A DNA stretch of 64,000 nt from positions 1 through 64,000 of the forward strand of contig DATNIM010000021.1 in assembly GCA_035604455.1 (NCBI GenBank), written 5' to 3'. A program made the position numbers and the translations under genes. This stretch comes from AG25 sp035604455 (GTDB lineage Bacteria; Gemmatimonadota; Gemmatimonadetes; Gemmatimonadales; GWC2-71-9). The notes under the pieces are model-generated. The model was not told the origin of the DNA. It was given only the letters and a program-made list of their open reading frames with translations, and searched no databases. Positions 40,405 to 48,331 of this stretch are shown in pieces. Each line of letters opens with the position of its first letter. Within the stretch, counting starts at the first letter, position 1.

Positions 40405-41062
40405 GTCTCTCGCAGATCAGTTGCGGTTGATGGTGATCACGGACGCCGTGCTGCTCAAGGGCCGCGACGTCGTGGCCGAGTGCCGACGGGCCGTCGCGGG
40501 TGGCGCGACTGCTGTCCAGGTGCGCGCCCCGGATGCCACGCCCCGCGCCTTGATCGAGCTCACGCGGACGCTCGTGGCCGCCCTCCCCGTCCCGGTGCTC
40601 GTGAACGACCGCGTCGACGTCGCGCTTGTCGCGGAAGCCGCGGGCGCCCACCTGGGCCAAGGGGACGTGCCGCTCGGGGCGGTGCGGCCCTGGGTCCCGG
40701 CCGGTTTCACCTTGGGCCTCTCCGTCGGCTCAGACGGCGAGGCCGATCGGGCGCGGCACGCACCAGCCGACTACTGGAGCATCGGGCCGTGCTTTCCGAC
40801 TGCGAGCAAGCCGGACGCTGGCCTCCCCCTCGGGCCCGAAGGGTTTGCGCGACTCCGCTCCTTAGCCCCGGCCGGTGTCCCCGTGATCGGGATCGGGGGC
40901 ATCACCGCGGCCAATGCAGCGCTCGTGACCCAGGCCGGCGCCGCGGGCGTCGCCGTGATCGCCGCGGTTTGGGGGCCTAGTGACCCGGCGAGAGCGGCGC
41001 GCGCTCTGCGGACCGCTGTTGCTTCACCGCGCGTATCGCCGCCTCATGCTGGGCCAGCGTGA
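40403..41062 (+). CDS. thiE: Thiamine-phosphate synthase
   Basis: 219 residues, TIM barrel. Joins the pyrimidine and thiazole halves of thiamine. LRLMVITDAVLLKGRDVVAE, TAVQVRAPDATPRALIELTR, VPVLVNDRVDVALVAEAAGA, HLGQGDVPL, DYWSIGPCFPTASKPDAG and PVIGIGGITAANAALVTQAG are the phosphate and pyrimidine sites. The ATG at 40403 overlaps the aroH start; ATG at 40430 is possible but would cut the first strand. The last 86 bases overlap the convergent mltG gene. Confidence 0.88.
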   Translation: MSLADQLRLMVITDAVLLKGRDVVAECRRAVAGGATAVQVRAPDATPRALIELTRTLVAALPVPVLVNDRVDVALVAEAAGAHLGQGDVPLGAVRPWVPAGFTLGLSVGSDGEADRARHAPADYWSIGPCFPTASKPDAGLPLGPEGFARLRSLAPAGVPVIGIGGITAANAALVTQAGAAGVAVIAAVWGPSDPARAARALRTAVASPRVSPPHAGPA

Positions 41063-41969
41063 CCGAGAAAATATGCTTTCCGTCGGGCTGCGCGACGAAA
41101 TACAAAAACGGCACGTCGGCGGGATACAGGGCCGCTGCCAAACTGGCCCGGCCCGGCTCGGCAATCGGGCCAGGCGGGAGTCCGGGGTGCAGGTAGGTGT
41201 TGTAGGGAGACTGCACACGGAGGTTGCTGTCCCAGACGCGCTTCAGGCGCCGGCCGTACGCGTAGAGAATCGTGGGGTCGGCTTCGAGCTTCATGCCGCG
41301 GGCGAGCCGGTTGTGGTAGACGGCCGACACGAAGGCCCGGTCGGGATCATAGCGAACTTCAGCCTCGACGATCGACGCCAGCGTCACGAGCTCGTGGCGG
41401 GTCATGTGGAGACTGTCGAGGCGCGCGTCCCAGCCTGGCTGCCACTCGGCCACAAACTCGCGCGTCATGATCCGCAGCAGGTCGCGCGCCCCGACGTGCA
41501 CCGGTAGGAGGTAGGTCGTAGGGTAGAGGTACCCGTCCACCGACGTTTGGGACGGCAACCCGAGCTCGCGCACGAGGGCAGGGTCCCGCACGGCCGTGCG
41601 CAGGGATTCCGCAGGCACTCCGAGCTCCTGCTCCGCGAGCGCCGCCACCTCAGGGAGCATGAGCCCTTCGGGCACGGTCCAGCGCACCTCGGCTCCGCGA
41701 CCGCGCGCGAGGGCCGCCACGACGTCCCGCCATGGGGCATCCCGGCGCAGCTCGTACTCGCCGCTCTTCAGCACCCCACGCAGCCCTACGAGGCGAGCGT
41801 ACACGCGGAATGGAAACTCGTCCACGACTCCGTGCGCGACGAGGGAATCCACCGCCGCGTCGAGCGTCGCGCCGGGAGGGATCGTGACCGCTTCCCGTGC
41901 GGCACCGTCTCGCGCCTGTCCGCAGCCAACGGCGAGCCCCGCCAAGAGCGCGAGGGCGCCCCGGGTCAT
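40977..41969 (-). CDS. mltG: MltG-like endolytic murein transglycosylase
   Basis: 330 residues. Cuts nascent peptidoglycan strands at the membrane. The N terminus MTRGALALLAGLAVGCGQ is hydrophobic and ends in a Cys that could be a lipoprotein site, although AVGC is not a perfect lipobox; most family members have a plain anchor. LysM-like part PPGATLDAAVDSLVAHGVVD, then SVDGYLYPTTYLLPVHVGAR, the catalytic Glu in LVTLASIVEAEVRYDPDRAF, SAVYHNRLARGMKLEADPTI and SPYNTYLHPGLPPGPIAEPG. ATG overlaps ruvX. Confidence 0.92.
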   Translation of the reverse strand: MTRGALALLAGLAVGCGQARDGAAREAVTIPPGATLDAAVDSLVAHGVVDEFPFRVYARLVGLRGVLKSGEYELRRDAPWRDVVAALARGRGAEVRWTVPEGLMLPEVAALAEQELGVPAESLRTAVRDPALVRELGLPSQTSVDGYLYPTTYLLPVHVGARDLLRIMTREFVAEWQPGWDARLDSLHMTRHELVTLASIVEAEVRYDPDRAFVSAVYHNRLARGMKLEADPTILYAYGRRLKRVWDSNLRVQSPYNTYLHPGLPPGPIAEPGRASLAAALYPADVPFLYFVAQPDGKHIFSVTLAQHEAAIRAVKQQRSAERAPLSPGH

Positions 41970-42490
41970 TGCGCCGACCCGCGGCGCGCGTCGAGGTATT
42001 GCTGGAGCAGGAGCGTCGCCGCGAGCGCGTCGAGTTCGGCCTTCCGGCCGACGGTCCCACCGCCCATTTCCCGAACGGCCGCGAGCACCCGGGCCGTGGT
42101 GAACCGCTCGTCCCACAACGCCGCTGGGAGGTTGGTCCGCCGCGCGATGGCGCTTGCCAGCGCCCGGGCTTCGTGCGCCGCTGGGCCCTCGTCGCCCGCC
42201 GCCGTGAGGGGAAGACCGACGACGACACCCGTGGCCGAATGCTCGTGGAGCAAGGCGAGGAGGGGGCGCATCGGCACCCGCTTGCCGGCGCGCCGCACGA
42301 GCGTCGCTACCGGCTGGGCGAGAATTTGCGCTTCGTCCGACCGCGCGACCCCGATCCGCCGCTCGCCCCAGTCGATGCCAATCAACCGGCCCGTCCGCGG
42401 CGGCTCTGCCGGCGGCGAACCCAGATCCGAGGGGTGGTCAGTGGGGGTGTGGTCGCGGACGGTCCTATGGGACCCGGGCGGCCCCATCAC
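41966..42490 (-). CDS. ruvX: RuvX/YqgF Holliday-junction-resolvase-like RNase H fold protein
   Basis: 174 residues, slightly long because of a 34-residue Pro-rich N-terminal stretch. Core: GRLIGIDWGERRIGVARSDE (first Asp), GVVVGLPLTAAGDEGPAAHE, LWDERFTTARVLAAV (DERxTT), KAELDALAATLLLQQYLDAR (last Asp). The family processes rRNA ends in E. coli. GTG at 42490 overlaps the rho stop; ATG one codon later is equally possible. Middle gene of rho-ruvX-mltG. Confidence 0.9.
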   Translation of the reverse strand: MMGPPGSHRTVRDHTPTDHPSDLGSPPAEPPRTGRLIGIDWGERRIGVARSDEAQILAQPVATLVRRAGKRVPMRPLLALLHEHSATGVVVGLPLTAAGDEGPAAHEARALASAIARRTNLPAALWDERFTTARVLAAVREMGGGTVGRKAELDALAATLLLQQYLDARRGSAQ

Positions 42491-43740
42491 CCTTGGGACA
42501 TGGTCGCGAAGAACTCGACGTTGGTCTTGGTGCGCTTCATGCGCTCGAGGAGAAACTCGATCGCCTCGACGGGCGGCATGTCGGCGAGGAAGTTGCGGAG
42601 CAGGTACACTTTGTTGAGTTCTTCCTTGGCGAGGAGCAGCTCTTCCTTACGCGTCGACGAGCGCTGGACGTCGATCGCGGGGTAGACCCGCCGGTCCGCG
42701 ATGCGCCGGTCGAGCACGACCTCCATGTTCCCCGTGCCTTTGAACTCCTCGAAGATGACCTCGTCCATCCGCGAGCCGGTGTCGATCAGCGCCGTGGCAA
42801 TGATGGTCAGCGATCCGCCGCCCTCGATGTTCCGAGCGGCGCCGAAGAATCGCTTGGGTTTCTGGAGGGCGTTGGCGTCCACGCCGCCCGAGAGGATCTT
42901 GCCCGAGTGGGGCACCACGACGTTGTGCGCGCGGCCGAGCCGCGTGATGGAATCGAGCAGGATGACGACGTCCTTTCCGTGCTCGACCATGCGCTTCGCC
43001 TTTTCGATCACCATATCGGCCACCTGGACGTGCCGGTCGGCCGGCTCGTCGAACGTGGACGAGATGACCTCGGCGCCCTTGACGTTCTCCTCCATGTCGG
43101 TGACTTCTTCAGGGCGCTCGTCGATGAGAAGGACGATCAGGTAGATCTCGGGGTGGTTTTCGATAATCGAGTTGGCGAGCTTCTGCATCAGGATCGTTTT
43201 GCCCGCCTTCGGCGGTGACACGATCAGGCCGCGCTGTCCTTTGCCGATGGGACAGAGGATGTCCATGACGCGCATGGACAAATCCCCGTCCTTGCGCTCC
43301 AAGCGAATAAGCGACTCGGGGTAGCGAGGCCGCAGGTTGTCGAAGGCGACTCGGTGCTTGGCCTTCTCGGGCTCGTCCCCGTTGACGACCTCGACCTTGA
43401 GCAGCGCGAGGTAGCGTTCGCCCTCCTTCGGCGGGCGCACCTGCCCCATGATCGTGTCGCCCGTACGGAGGTCGAACCGCTTGATCTGGCTCGGGGAGAC
43501 GTAGATGTCGTCCGGGCCGTACAAGTAGTTCCAGTCGGGGCTGCGCAGGAACCCGTAGCCCTCTGGGAGTATCTCGAGGACGCCCTCGCCCCGCAGCACC
43601 GTGTCCGAGTCGAGCAGCGACTGCTCGATGCGGAAGATCAGGTCCTGCTTGCGGAGGCCCGAGTAGTTGGTGATGTTGAGAGTTTCGGCCATCGCGTGCA
43701 GTTCCGCGACGGACTTCCTCTTGAGTTCCGCGATGTCCAC
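42487..43740 (-). CDS. rho: Transcription termination factor Rho
   Basis: 417 residues from the GTG at 43740, which gives VDIAELKRKSVAELHAMAET, the usual Rho start; TTG at 43761 adds 7 residues. N-terminal helix bundle and OB fold with RNP-like GYGFLRSPDWNYLYGPDDIY, then RecA-like ATPase: Walker A SPPKAGKTILMQKLA, LIDERPEEVTDMEENVKGAE, Walker B VVILLDSITRLGRAHN, Q-loop SGKILSGGVDANALQKPKRF, R-loop GGGSLTIIATALIDTGSRMD. Hexameric RNA helicase; few strong hairpin/T-tract terminators occur here, so Rho is probably widely used. Confidence 0.96.
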   Translation of the reverse strand: MDIAELKRKSVAELHAMAETLNITNYSGLRKQDLIFRIEQSLLDSDTVLRGEGVLEILPEGYGFLRSPDWNYLYGPDDIYVSPSQIKRFDLRTGDTIMGQVRPPKEGERYLALLKVEVVNGDEPEKAKHRVAFDNLRPRYPESLIRLERKDGDLSMRVMDILCPIGKGQRGLIVSPPKAGKTILMQKLANSIIENHPEIYLIVLLIDERPEEVTDMEENVKGAEVISSTFDEPADRHVQVADMVIEKAKRMVEHGKDVVILLDSITRLGRAHNVVVPHSGKILSGGVDANALQKPKRFFGAARNIEGGGSLTIIATALIDTGSRMDEVIFEEFKGTGNMEVVLDRRIADRRVYPAIDVQRSSTRKEELLLAKEELNKVYLLRNFLADMPPVEAIEFLLERMKRTKTNVEFFATMSQG

Positions 43741-43876
43741 GTGGGTGTTGGCTCCGATCAAGCTACGGCGAGCGGACCCCGGTCCGGGGGATTGATGGCG
43801 TCGAAGTGAGAACTAGGGAATGTGCAGAGGTGCGAGCGTATAGTAGGTCTCGCCGTACCCTGAGTCAAGAGCGCGC

Positions 43877-44983
43877 GTGCCGCTAACGGAGTTCCTGATC
43901 GCGTGGCGCACGACCGCCCTGCATGACCGCGAAGTAGTTGACGCGCTTGTACATCCGGCGCACGCGGCGCCCTCCCCAGGGCTCCGCGCCGCGCTCGCCG
44001 GTTTTCGCGGCCGGTTCTACTGGTCGAACGAACCGGACGGGCGGCACCTCGTGCTCACCCGGCCCTTCCCGCGCCGGCCGGAGCGGTGGGCCTTGCACGT
44101 CGCGTTGTTCCTCGCGACGCTCGCCACGACGACGTTCGCGGGGGGCGTTCTGGTTGGCACGATTCCCTATGACAATCCGCTCGATCTCCTGAGCGGTACC
44201 TACCCGCTGCCTCACCCGCTTCTGCCCGCCTGGGCGGCGGGACTCGCCTTTTCGCTGCCGCTCCTCGCCGTGCTGCTCTGCCACGAGCTCGGGCACTACG
44301 TCACCGCGCGCTGGTACGCCCTCGACGTGTCGCCGCCATACTTCATCCCCGTTCCCCTGGTCCCGTCGTTCATCGGCACCATGGGCGCCTTCATCCGACT
44401 CCGCACCCTGCTCGCCGACCGCCGTCAGCTCTTCGACGTGGGTGCCGCGGGGCCGCTCGCTGGGTTTGCGGTGGCGCTGCCGCTGCTGTGGATCGGACTC
44501 GCCCGGAGCCACCCTCTGCCTGGTCACGGAGAGTTCGGGGGCATGCTCGTGGCGATCGGGGGTGATACGATCGGCTTGGGCGATTCTCTCGTCACGCTCG
44601 TCGTCCGACGCCTGGCGCTCGGGCCGACCGGCGCGGTGCTCATCGGGCCGCTCGCCTTCGCGGGTTGGGTGGGGATGCTCGTGACGATGCTCAATCTCCT
44701 GCCGATCTCCCAGCTCGACGGGGGTCACGTGCTCTACGCCGCGCTCCCGCGTTGGCACGGCCGGATCGCGTTTGCGTTCTGGGTCGCGATTATCGCGTTG
44801 GGATGGTGGTGGCGGGGCTGGCTCGTGTGGGGCGTGATCGTCCTCGCGTTGTCGCGGGGTCGCCTGACGCACCCGCCAGTGCTCGACGCCGTGCGCCCGC
44901 TGCCCTCGTCGCGCCGGTGGTCTGCGATCGCGACGCTCGTGCTGTTCGGGGTGACGTTCGCGCCGGTGCCGTTCCGCCTCTAG
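43877..44983 (+). CDS. Site-2-protease-like (M50) membrane metalloprotease
   Basis: 368 residues. A cytoplasmic N-terminal part of about 75 residues (LAGFRGRFYWSNEPDGRHLV) precedes at least six membrane helices. The zinc site is LLCHELGHYVTARWYALDVS (HExxH), with the third ligand in LNLLPISQLDGGHVLYAAL. PPYFIPVPLVPSFIGTMGAF is the conserved GxxG-type loop of EGY1-like S2P proteins. Substrates unknown; often regulated cleavage of anti-sigma factors or membrane proteins. GTG start, 136 bp from rho, divergent. Confidence 0.9.
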   Translation: MPLTEFLIAWRTTALHDREVVDALVHPAHAAPSPGLRAALAGFRGRFYWSNEPDGRHLVLTRPFPRRPERWALHVALFLATLATTTFAGGVLVGTIPYDNPLDLLSGTYPLPHPLLPAWAAGLAFSLPLLAVLLCHELGHYVTARWYALDVSPPYFIPVPLVPSFIGTMGAFIRLRTLLADRRQLFDVGAAGPLAGFAVALPLLWIGLARSHPLPGHGEFGGMLVAIGGDTIGLGDSLVTLVVRRLALGPTGAVLIGPLAFAGWVGMLVTMLNLLPISQLDGGHVLYAALPRWHGRIAFAFWVAIIALGWWWRGWLVWGVIVLALSRGRLTHPPVLDAVRPLPSSRRWSAIATLVLFGVTFAPVPFRL

Positions 44984-44994
44984 CGCACCCGCGC

Positions 44995-45013
44995 CGGGCG
45001 CACACCGCGCCCG
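44995..45013. repeat. 7-bp hairpin after the site-2 protease gene
   Basis: CGGGCGC / GCGCCCG with a 5-base loop (ACACC), 11 bp after the stop, without a T run. It may slow polymerase or protect the 3' end. Confidence 0.45.
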
Positions 45014-45024
45014 TACCGCCGATA

Positions 45025-45059
45025 TTGCGTAAGTGAGCCAGCCTTTTATCTTTACGCAA
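45025..45059. promoter_or_regulatory. Spaced inverted repeat upstream of the 94-residue gene
   Basis: TTGCGTAA (45025-45032) and its exact complement TTACGCAA (45052-45059) are 27 bp apart centre to centre, in an AT-rich patch (CCTTTTATCTTTACG) in a GC-rich setting, 17 bp before the ATG of the next gene. This looks like an operator with two half sites on nearly the same DNA face, or part of the promoter. Confidence 0.55.
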
Positions 45060-45076
45060 ACCAGCCCAGGCGCCGC

Positions 45077-45361
45077 ATGCCCGGACAACCGGCCCGATAT
45101 TCAAGCTCCGCCCCTGGCGAAGCCGTTGCCCACGATCTTCCTCCGATTCGCTTCGATGGCCAGCTCATCCCCATACGTCTCTTCGTCCGGCGCACCGAGG
45201 ACGGGATTTGGCGCGGGCATATCCGCTACGGCGCGCCCGACACGGAGGGCGAGCGCTCGACGGCGGAGATCTTCTGCGCGATGTCTGAGCCGGATCTCTG
45301 GCAAGCGGTGCGGGATCTGCGGGACCACCACTTGCGCGACCTTTATCGGTCCCTGCTGTGA
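45077..45361 (+). CDS. Uncharacterised 94-residue protein
   Basis: I do not recognise a family. The ATG at 45077 lies just after the TTGCGTAA inverted repeat. Likely soluble alpha/beta: PIRFDGQLIPIRLFVRRTED, GIWRGHIRYGAPDTEGERST, AEIFCAMSEPDLWQAVRDLR, DHHLRDLYRSLL. The stop overlaps the start of a stand-alone histidine-kinase dimerisation domain (GTGA), so the two are probably made together and may interact. No membrane segment or signal peptide. Confidence 0.65.
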   Translation: MPGQPARYSSSAPGEAVAHDLPPIRFDGQLIPIRLFVRRTEDGIWRGHIRYGAPDTEGERSTAEIFCAMSEPDLWQAVRDLRDHHLRDLYRSLL

Positions 45362-45570
45362 CGGATCTCCCCGCAGATAGCGCGCCAGAGGTCACGGCGG
45401 CGATCCGGAAGCTGCGCCACGACCTGTCGAATCCGCTGGCTGCCGTGCTCGCCGAAGCTCAGCTCATCCTCCTGACCGCCGACGCGCTCGACGCCGAAAC
45501 TGTCTCGGGCGTGAAACAGATCGAGGCGCTCGCGCGCAAGATGCGCGACATCCTCGAGCAGGTGGGGTAG
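45358..45570 (+). CDS. Stand-alone histidine-kinase dimerisation (HisKA) domain protein
   Basis: 70 residues in all. The core EVTAAIRKLRHDLSNPLAAV has the H-box pattern (His-Asp-Leu-Ser-Asn-Pro) of HisKA helices, followed by LAEAQLILLTADALDAETVS and the second helix VKQIEALARKMRDILEQVG. There is no ATPase domain, and the downstream DNA is not its lost half: the RDD-SpoIIM gene comes next on the other strand. It could be a phosphotransfer dimer served by another kinase, or a partner that sequesters a kinase. GTG overlaps the 94-residue gene. Confidence 0.7.
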   Translation: MTDLPADSAPEVTAAIRKLRHDLSNPLAAVLAEAQLILLTADALDAETVSGVKQIEALARKMRDILEQVG

Positions 45571-45612
45571 CGCCCGCCATCGCCTGGGCTCGCCGACGGG
45601 CGGCTCTTGGCG

Positions 45613-47427
45613 TCAGCCGCCCGGTGTCCCTTCCGGCGCCGCGTCGGCCCGAGCGCCGTTCCAGAAGTACAGCGCGAGCAGGAAGCCGCTTGCCGTCCCG
45701 GTGGCGTATTTCACGGCGGCGGGTGCGTCACTCGCCGACAACAGGCCCTCGATCGTGCCGGCCAGGGCGAGGAGAGTCACCACCGCGCCCATCATCCGTG
45801 CGGCCACCCGCCCTTCGATCACCAGCGCGTCACGACGCGTGCGCTCCCCCGGGGTGAGGATCGCGCCAGCCACCCGGAACCCGGCGGCGGCTGAAATGCA
45901 GATCGCCGTGAGCTCGAGTACGCCGTGGCCCGCGACGAACGTGGCGAGGTAGCGCGCGGCGTGGTAGTTCGCGAAGAGGCCGAAACCCATCCCGAGCTCG
46001 AGTCCGTTCTGTATGAGCAGCCAAACGGTGAGCGTGCCCGCGAGCACCCCGCCCACGAACGCCCAGAACGATACGAGCGCGTTGTTCCCGATGATCGCCG
46101 CCGCGATGAGGGGCAGCTCGCGTTCGGGTGCCTGCGCGTAGCCGATGCCGCGCCGTTGATTCTCGGCCGCTTCAGCCGCGCGGCTCACCATGAGCGGCAT
46201 CAGCTCGTCCCCGAGCGTCGGTCGCGCGCGGATCATCGCGTAGCCGACAGCGGTCGGCACGCCGAGCAAGAGGGCCGCCGCCAGCACGTACCGGCGCGAC
46301 GCCACGACCGCGGCCGGGAAGTCGCGCAGCAGGTAGCGCGCGACCGGGGTGCGCGCCTCGCCCCGGGCTCGATAGAGCGCGTTGTGCCCCGCACTGGTCA
46401 CCCGTTCGAGGTATTCGATGACTGCCGGGTCGACCCGGTAGGTGTGTGCGCGCGCGAGATCGGCCGCGATTTCCCGATAACGTGCCGCGAACCGGAGCAC
46501 CTCATCGGGTGAAAGGGCCGCGACCCCGCGGCGCTCGAGACGGGTAGCGACGTCGTGGAATTCCTGCCAGCTCGCGCGTTTGCCCGCCACGAAGCGCTCC
46601 GCCGTGACCGCGGTGCGGCCCGCGCCGGCCGCCGCACTGGTCGCGAAGCGCCCCCCCCGCCGGGCCAGTTCGGCCGCGTGCAACTCGGCCAGGGCCGCGA
46701 CTGGATCGGTGGTTGGGTCGCGCAGAACCACGCCCAACCGCTGGACCAGCTCCGCCGCCAGACGTCGCTCGACCGTCGGGTCGAGGTCGCCCGCCCGGGC
46801 GAGGAAACGATCGAGGAGTCGGAAGGCGGCCGCCGGAAGCTCGGGCGGGCCCTCCGCACGGGGGGCGTCAGCCCTGGCCGTCGCCGCGGGGCTCCACGTG
46901 CCGACCCGGTCGCGGACCACCACCGTGCCCGCCACGAGATCACCGAGTCGCTGATGGCGCGGGTGGAGGAAAATCATGGCGAGCCCTGGGAGTGCAGGAG
47001 CCAAGGGGAAGTAGCAATCGACGAGCCGACACAGATTCCGCGTCACGGCCGCCCCGGCGGTGATGGGGTGCCCCGTGTCGAGTACGACGCGGATCCCGAG
47101 CAGCTCCTTCCCCCAGGTGCGCCCGCCGTGCAGGGCCTCGAAGAGTGTGAAATAGAGGAGAAGCGCAAAGGCGTTGAGGAGGCCAAGCAGCGCCAGGACC
47201 CAGGTCGAAAGCGAGGCGAAGTGAGAGATCCCGAGGAGGAACGCCCCGACCACGACGAGCGCCGTACCGCCCACGGTGGCGACGACCGTGTCGAACAGGG
47301 CCGCCGCCGTTCGCGACCCGAGCCCGGCGAGCTCGAGGCGCAGGGCGACGTGCTCGGGCGTTTCGATGCCAAGGTGCTCGCGCAGCGTGATGTCCGTGCT
47401 GGTTTGCTCTCGCGCTGCGGGGCTCAC
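45613..47427 (-). CDS. RDD-domain / SpoIIM-like (DUF95) membrane fusion protein
   Basis: 604 residues. Residues about 25-190 are an RDD domain with three helices (LAGLGSRTAAALFDTVVATV, GGRTWGKELLGIRVVLDTGH, HPRHQRLGDLVAGTVVVRD). A cytoplasmic helical middle (200-380) follows; residues about 390-600 are a stage-II-sporulation-M-like domain with several helices (IIGNNALVSFWAFVGGVLAG, GMGFGLFANYHAARYLATF, GHGVLELTAICISAAAGFRV). RDD and SpoIIM genes usually sit side by side with MoxR/DUF58 genes; here they are one chain. Divergent from the rest of that cluster across 40 bp. Function unknown. Confidence 0.85.
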   Translation of the reverse strand: MSPAAREQTSTDITLREHLGIETPEHVALRLELAGLGSRTAAALFDTVVATVGGTALVVVGAFLLGISHFASLSTWVLALLGLLNAFALLLYFTLFEALHGGRTWGKELLGIRVVLDTGHPITAGAAVTRNLCRLVDCYFPLAPALPGLAMIFLHPRHQRLGDLVAGTVVVRDRVGTWSPAATARADAPRAEGPPELPAAAFRLLDRFLARAGDLDPTVERRLAAELVQRLGVVLRDPTTDPVAALAELHAAELARRGGRFATSAAAGAGRTAVTAERFVAGKRASWQEFHDVATRLERRGVAALSPDEVLRFAARYREIAADLARAHTYRVDPAVIEYLERVTSAGHNALYRARGEARTPVARYLLRDFPAAVVASRRYVLAAALLLGVPTAVGYAMIRARPTLGDELMPLMVSRAAEAAENQRRGIGYAQAPERELPLIAAAIIGNNALVSFWAFVGGVLAGTLTVWLLIQNGLELGMGFGLFANYHAARYLATFVAGHGVLELTAICISAAAGFRVAGAILTPGERTRRDALVIEGRVAARMMGAVVTLLALAGTIEGLLSASDAPAAVKYATGTASGFLLALYFWNGARADAAPEGTPGG

Positions 47428-47467
47428 ACGGACATCTTACCGCGGCCCTCGTGGGGGAGCGAGTTGC

Positions 47468-48331
47468 GTGGCTGATCTCCGGCCCCTGGACTTTGGCGAG
47501 CTGTTGGATGGTTCGCTGGTGATCTATCGCCGGCAGTTCGGGCTGTTCCTCCGCCTCGCGGCGATCACGCTGGCGGTTCCCTTCCTTCTCCTCGTCTACG
47601 TCGGCGCACGCTACTTCGGGTCGCTGTCCGTGTTCTTTCGCCTCCCGAGCGTCGGTGAGGGGCTCTCGATCCTGGGCGTTGCGATGGCGTTCTACCTCGC
47701 GAGCGTCGTCCTTACGGCGGGGACGGTCCGCGTAATCTCTGACTCCTATCTCGGACGGACTCCGACCTTGCGAGAGGCCCTGGCCTTGGGCGTCGCGAAG
47801 CTCGGCCCGCTCGTGTGGGTGGGACTTGCCAAGGGAGCGATCCTCGGACTGATCGGCCTTGGGATCGCGGTGCTCGCGACGTTGCTCGCCGTGTTCGCGC
47901 GAAGCGGCGGGGTCGCGGCGGTCGCCATCCTGGTCGGCAGCCTCGGCGGCTGTTGGGTCATCGGGTTCGTGCTGTGTGGCTATGCCGTGACCACGCCGAT
48001 CGTCGTCCTCGAGGCCCTGCCGCACGCGACTGCCGCGTTTCGACGGTCGTGGGAGCTCACGAAGCAATACAAGCGCAAACTCCTGGGTCTCTGGCTCGTC
48101 GCGTTCCTGCTGACGAACACATTGCCGTCCCTGGCCTTCCGCGCTTTAGGGGTCTTGGCGCAGGGGCCCTGGCCGGTGATCGGCCTGGCGTTGACAGCGG
48201 CGGGGTACGTCCTGCCCCTGGTCTTGGCGCCGATTCTCGCGGCGGTGATCACCCTCATGTACTACGACCTCCGCGTGCGTCGCGAAGGCTTCGACCTCGA
48301 GATGCTGGCTCAGCACCTGGAGTCGCTCTGA
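47468..48331 (+). CDS. Multi-pass membrane protein of the MoxR/DUF58 cluster
   Basis: 287 residues from the GTG at 47468. It opens VADLRPLDFGELLDGSLVIY, a common start of the glycerophosphodiester-phosphodiesterase-membrane-domain-like family, then five to six hydrophobic helices: LFLRLAAITLAVPFLLLVYV, LGVAMAFYLASVVLTAGTV, AILGLIGLGIAVLATLLAVF, VGSLGGCWVIGFVLCGYAVT; AFRRSWELTKQYKRKLLGLW is a cytoplasmic loop. No catalytic motif seen. First of five plus-strand genes ending in DUF58; a GGGGGAG ribosome site precedes the start. Confidence 0.75.
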   Translation: MADLRPLDFGELLDGSLVIYRRQFGLFLRLAAITLAVPFLLLVYVGARYFGSLSVFFRLPSVGEGLSILGVAMAFYLASVVLTAGTVRVISDSYLGRTPTLREALALGVAKLGPLVWVGLAKGAILGLIGLGIAVLATLLAVFARSGGVAAVAILVGSLGGCWVIGFVLCGYAVTTPIVVLEALPHATAAFRRSWELTKQYKRKLLGLWLVAFLLTNTLPSLAFRALGVLAQGPWPVIGLALTAAGYVLPLVLAPILAAVITLMYYDLRVRREGFDLEMLAQHLESL

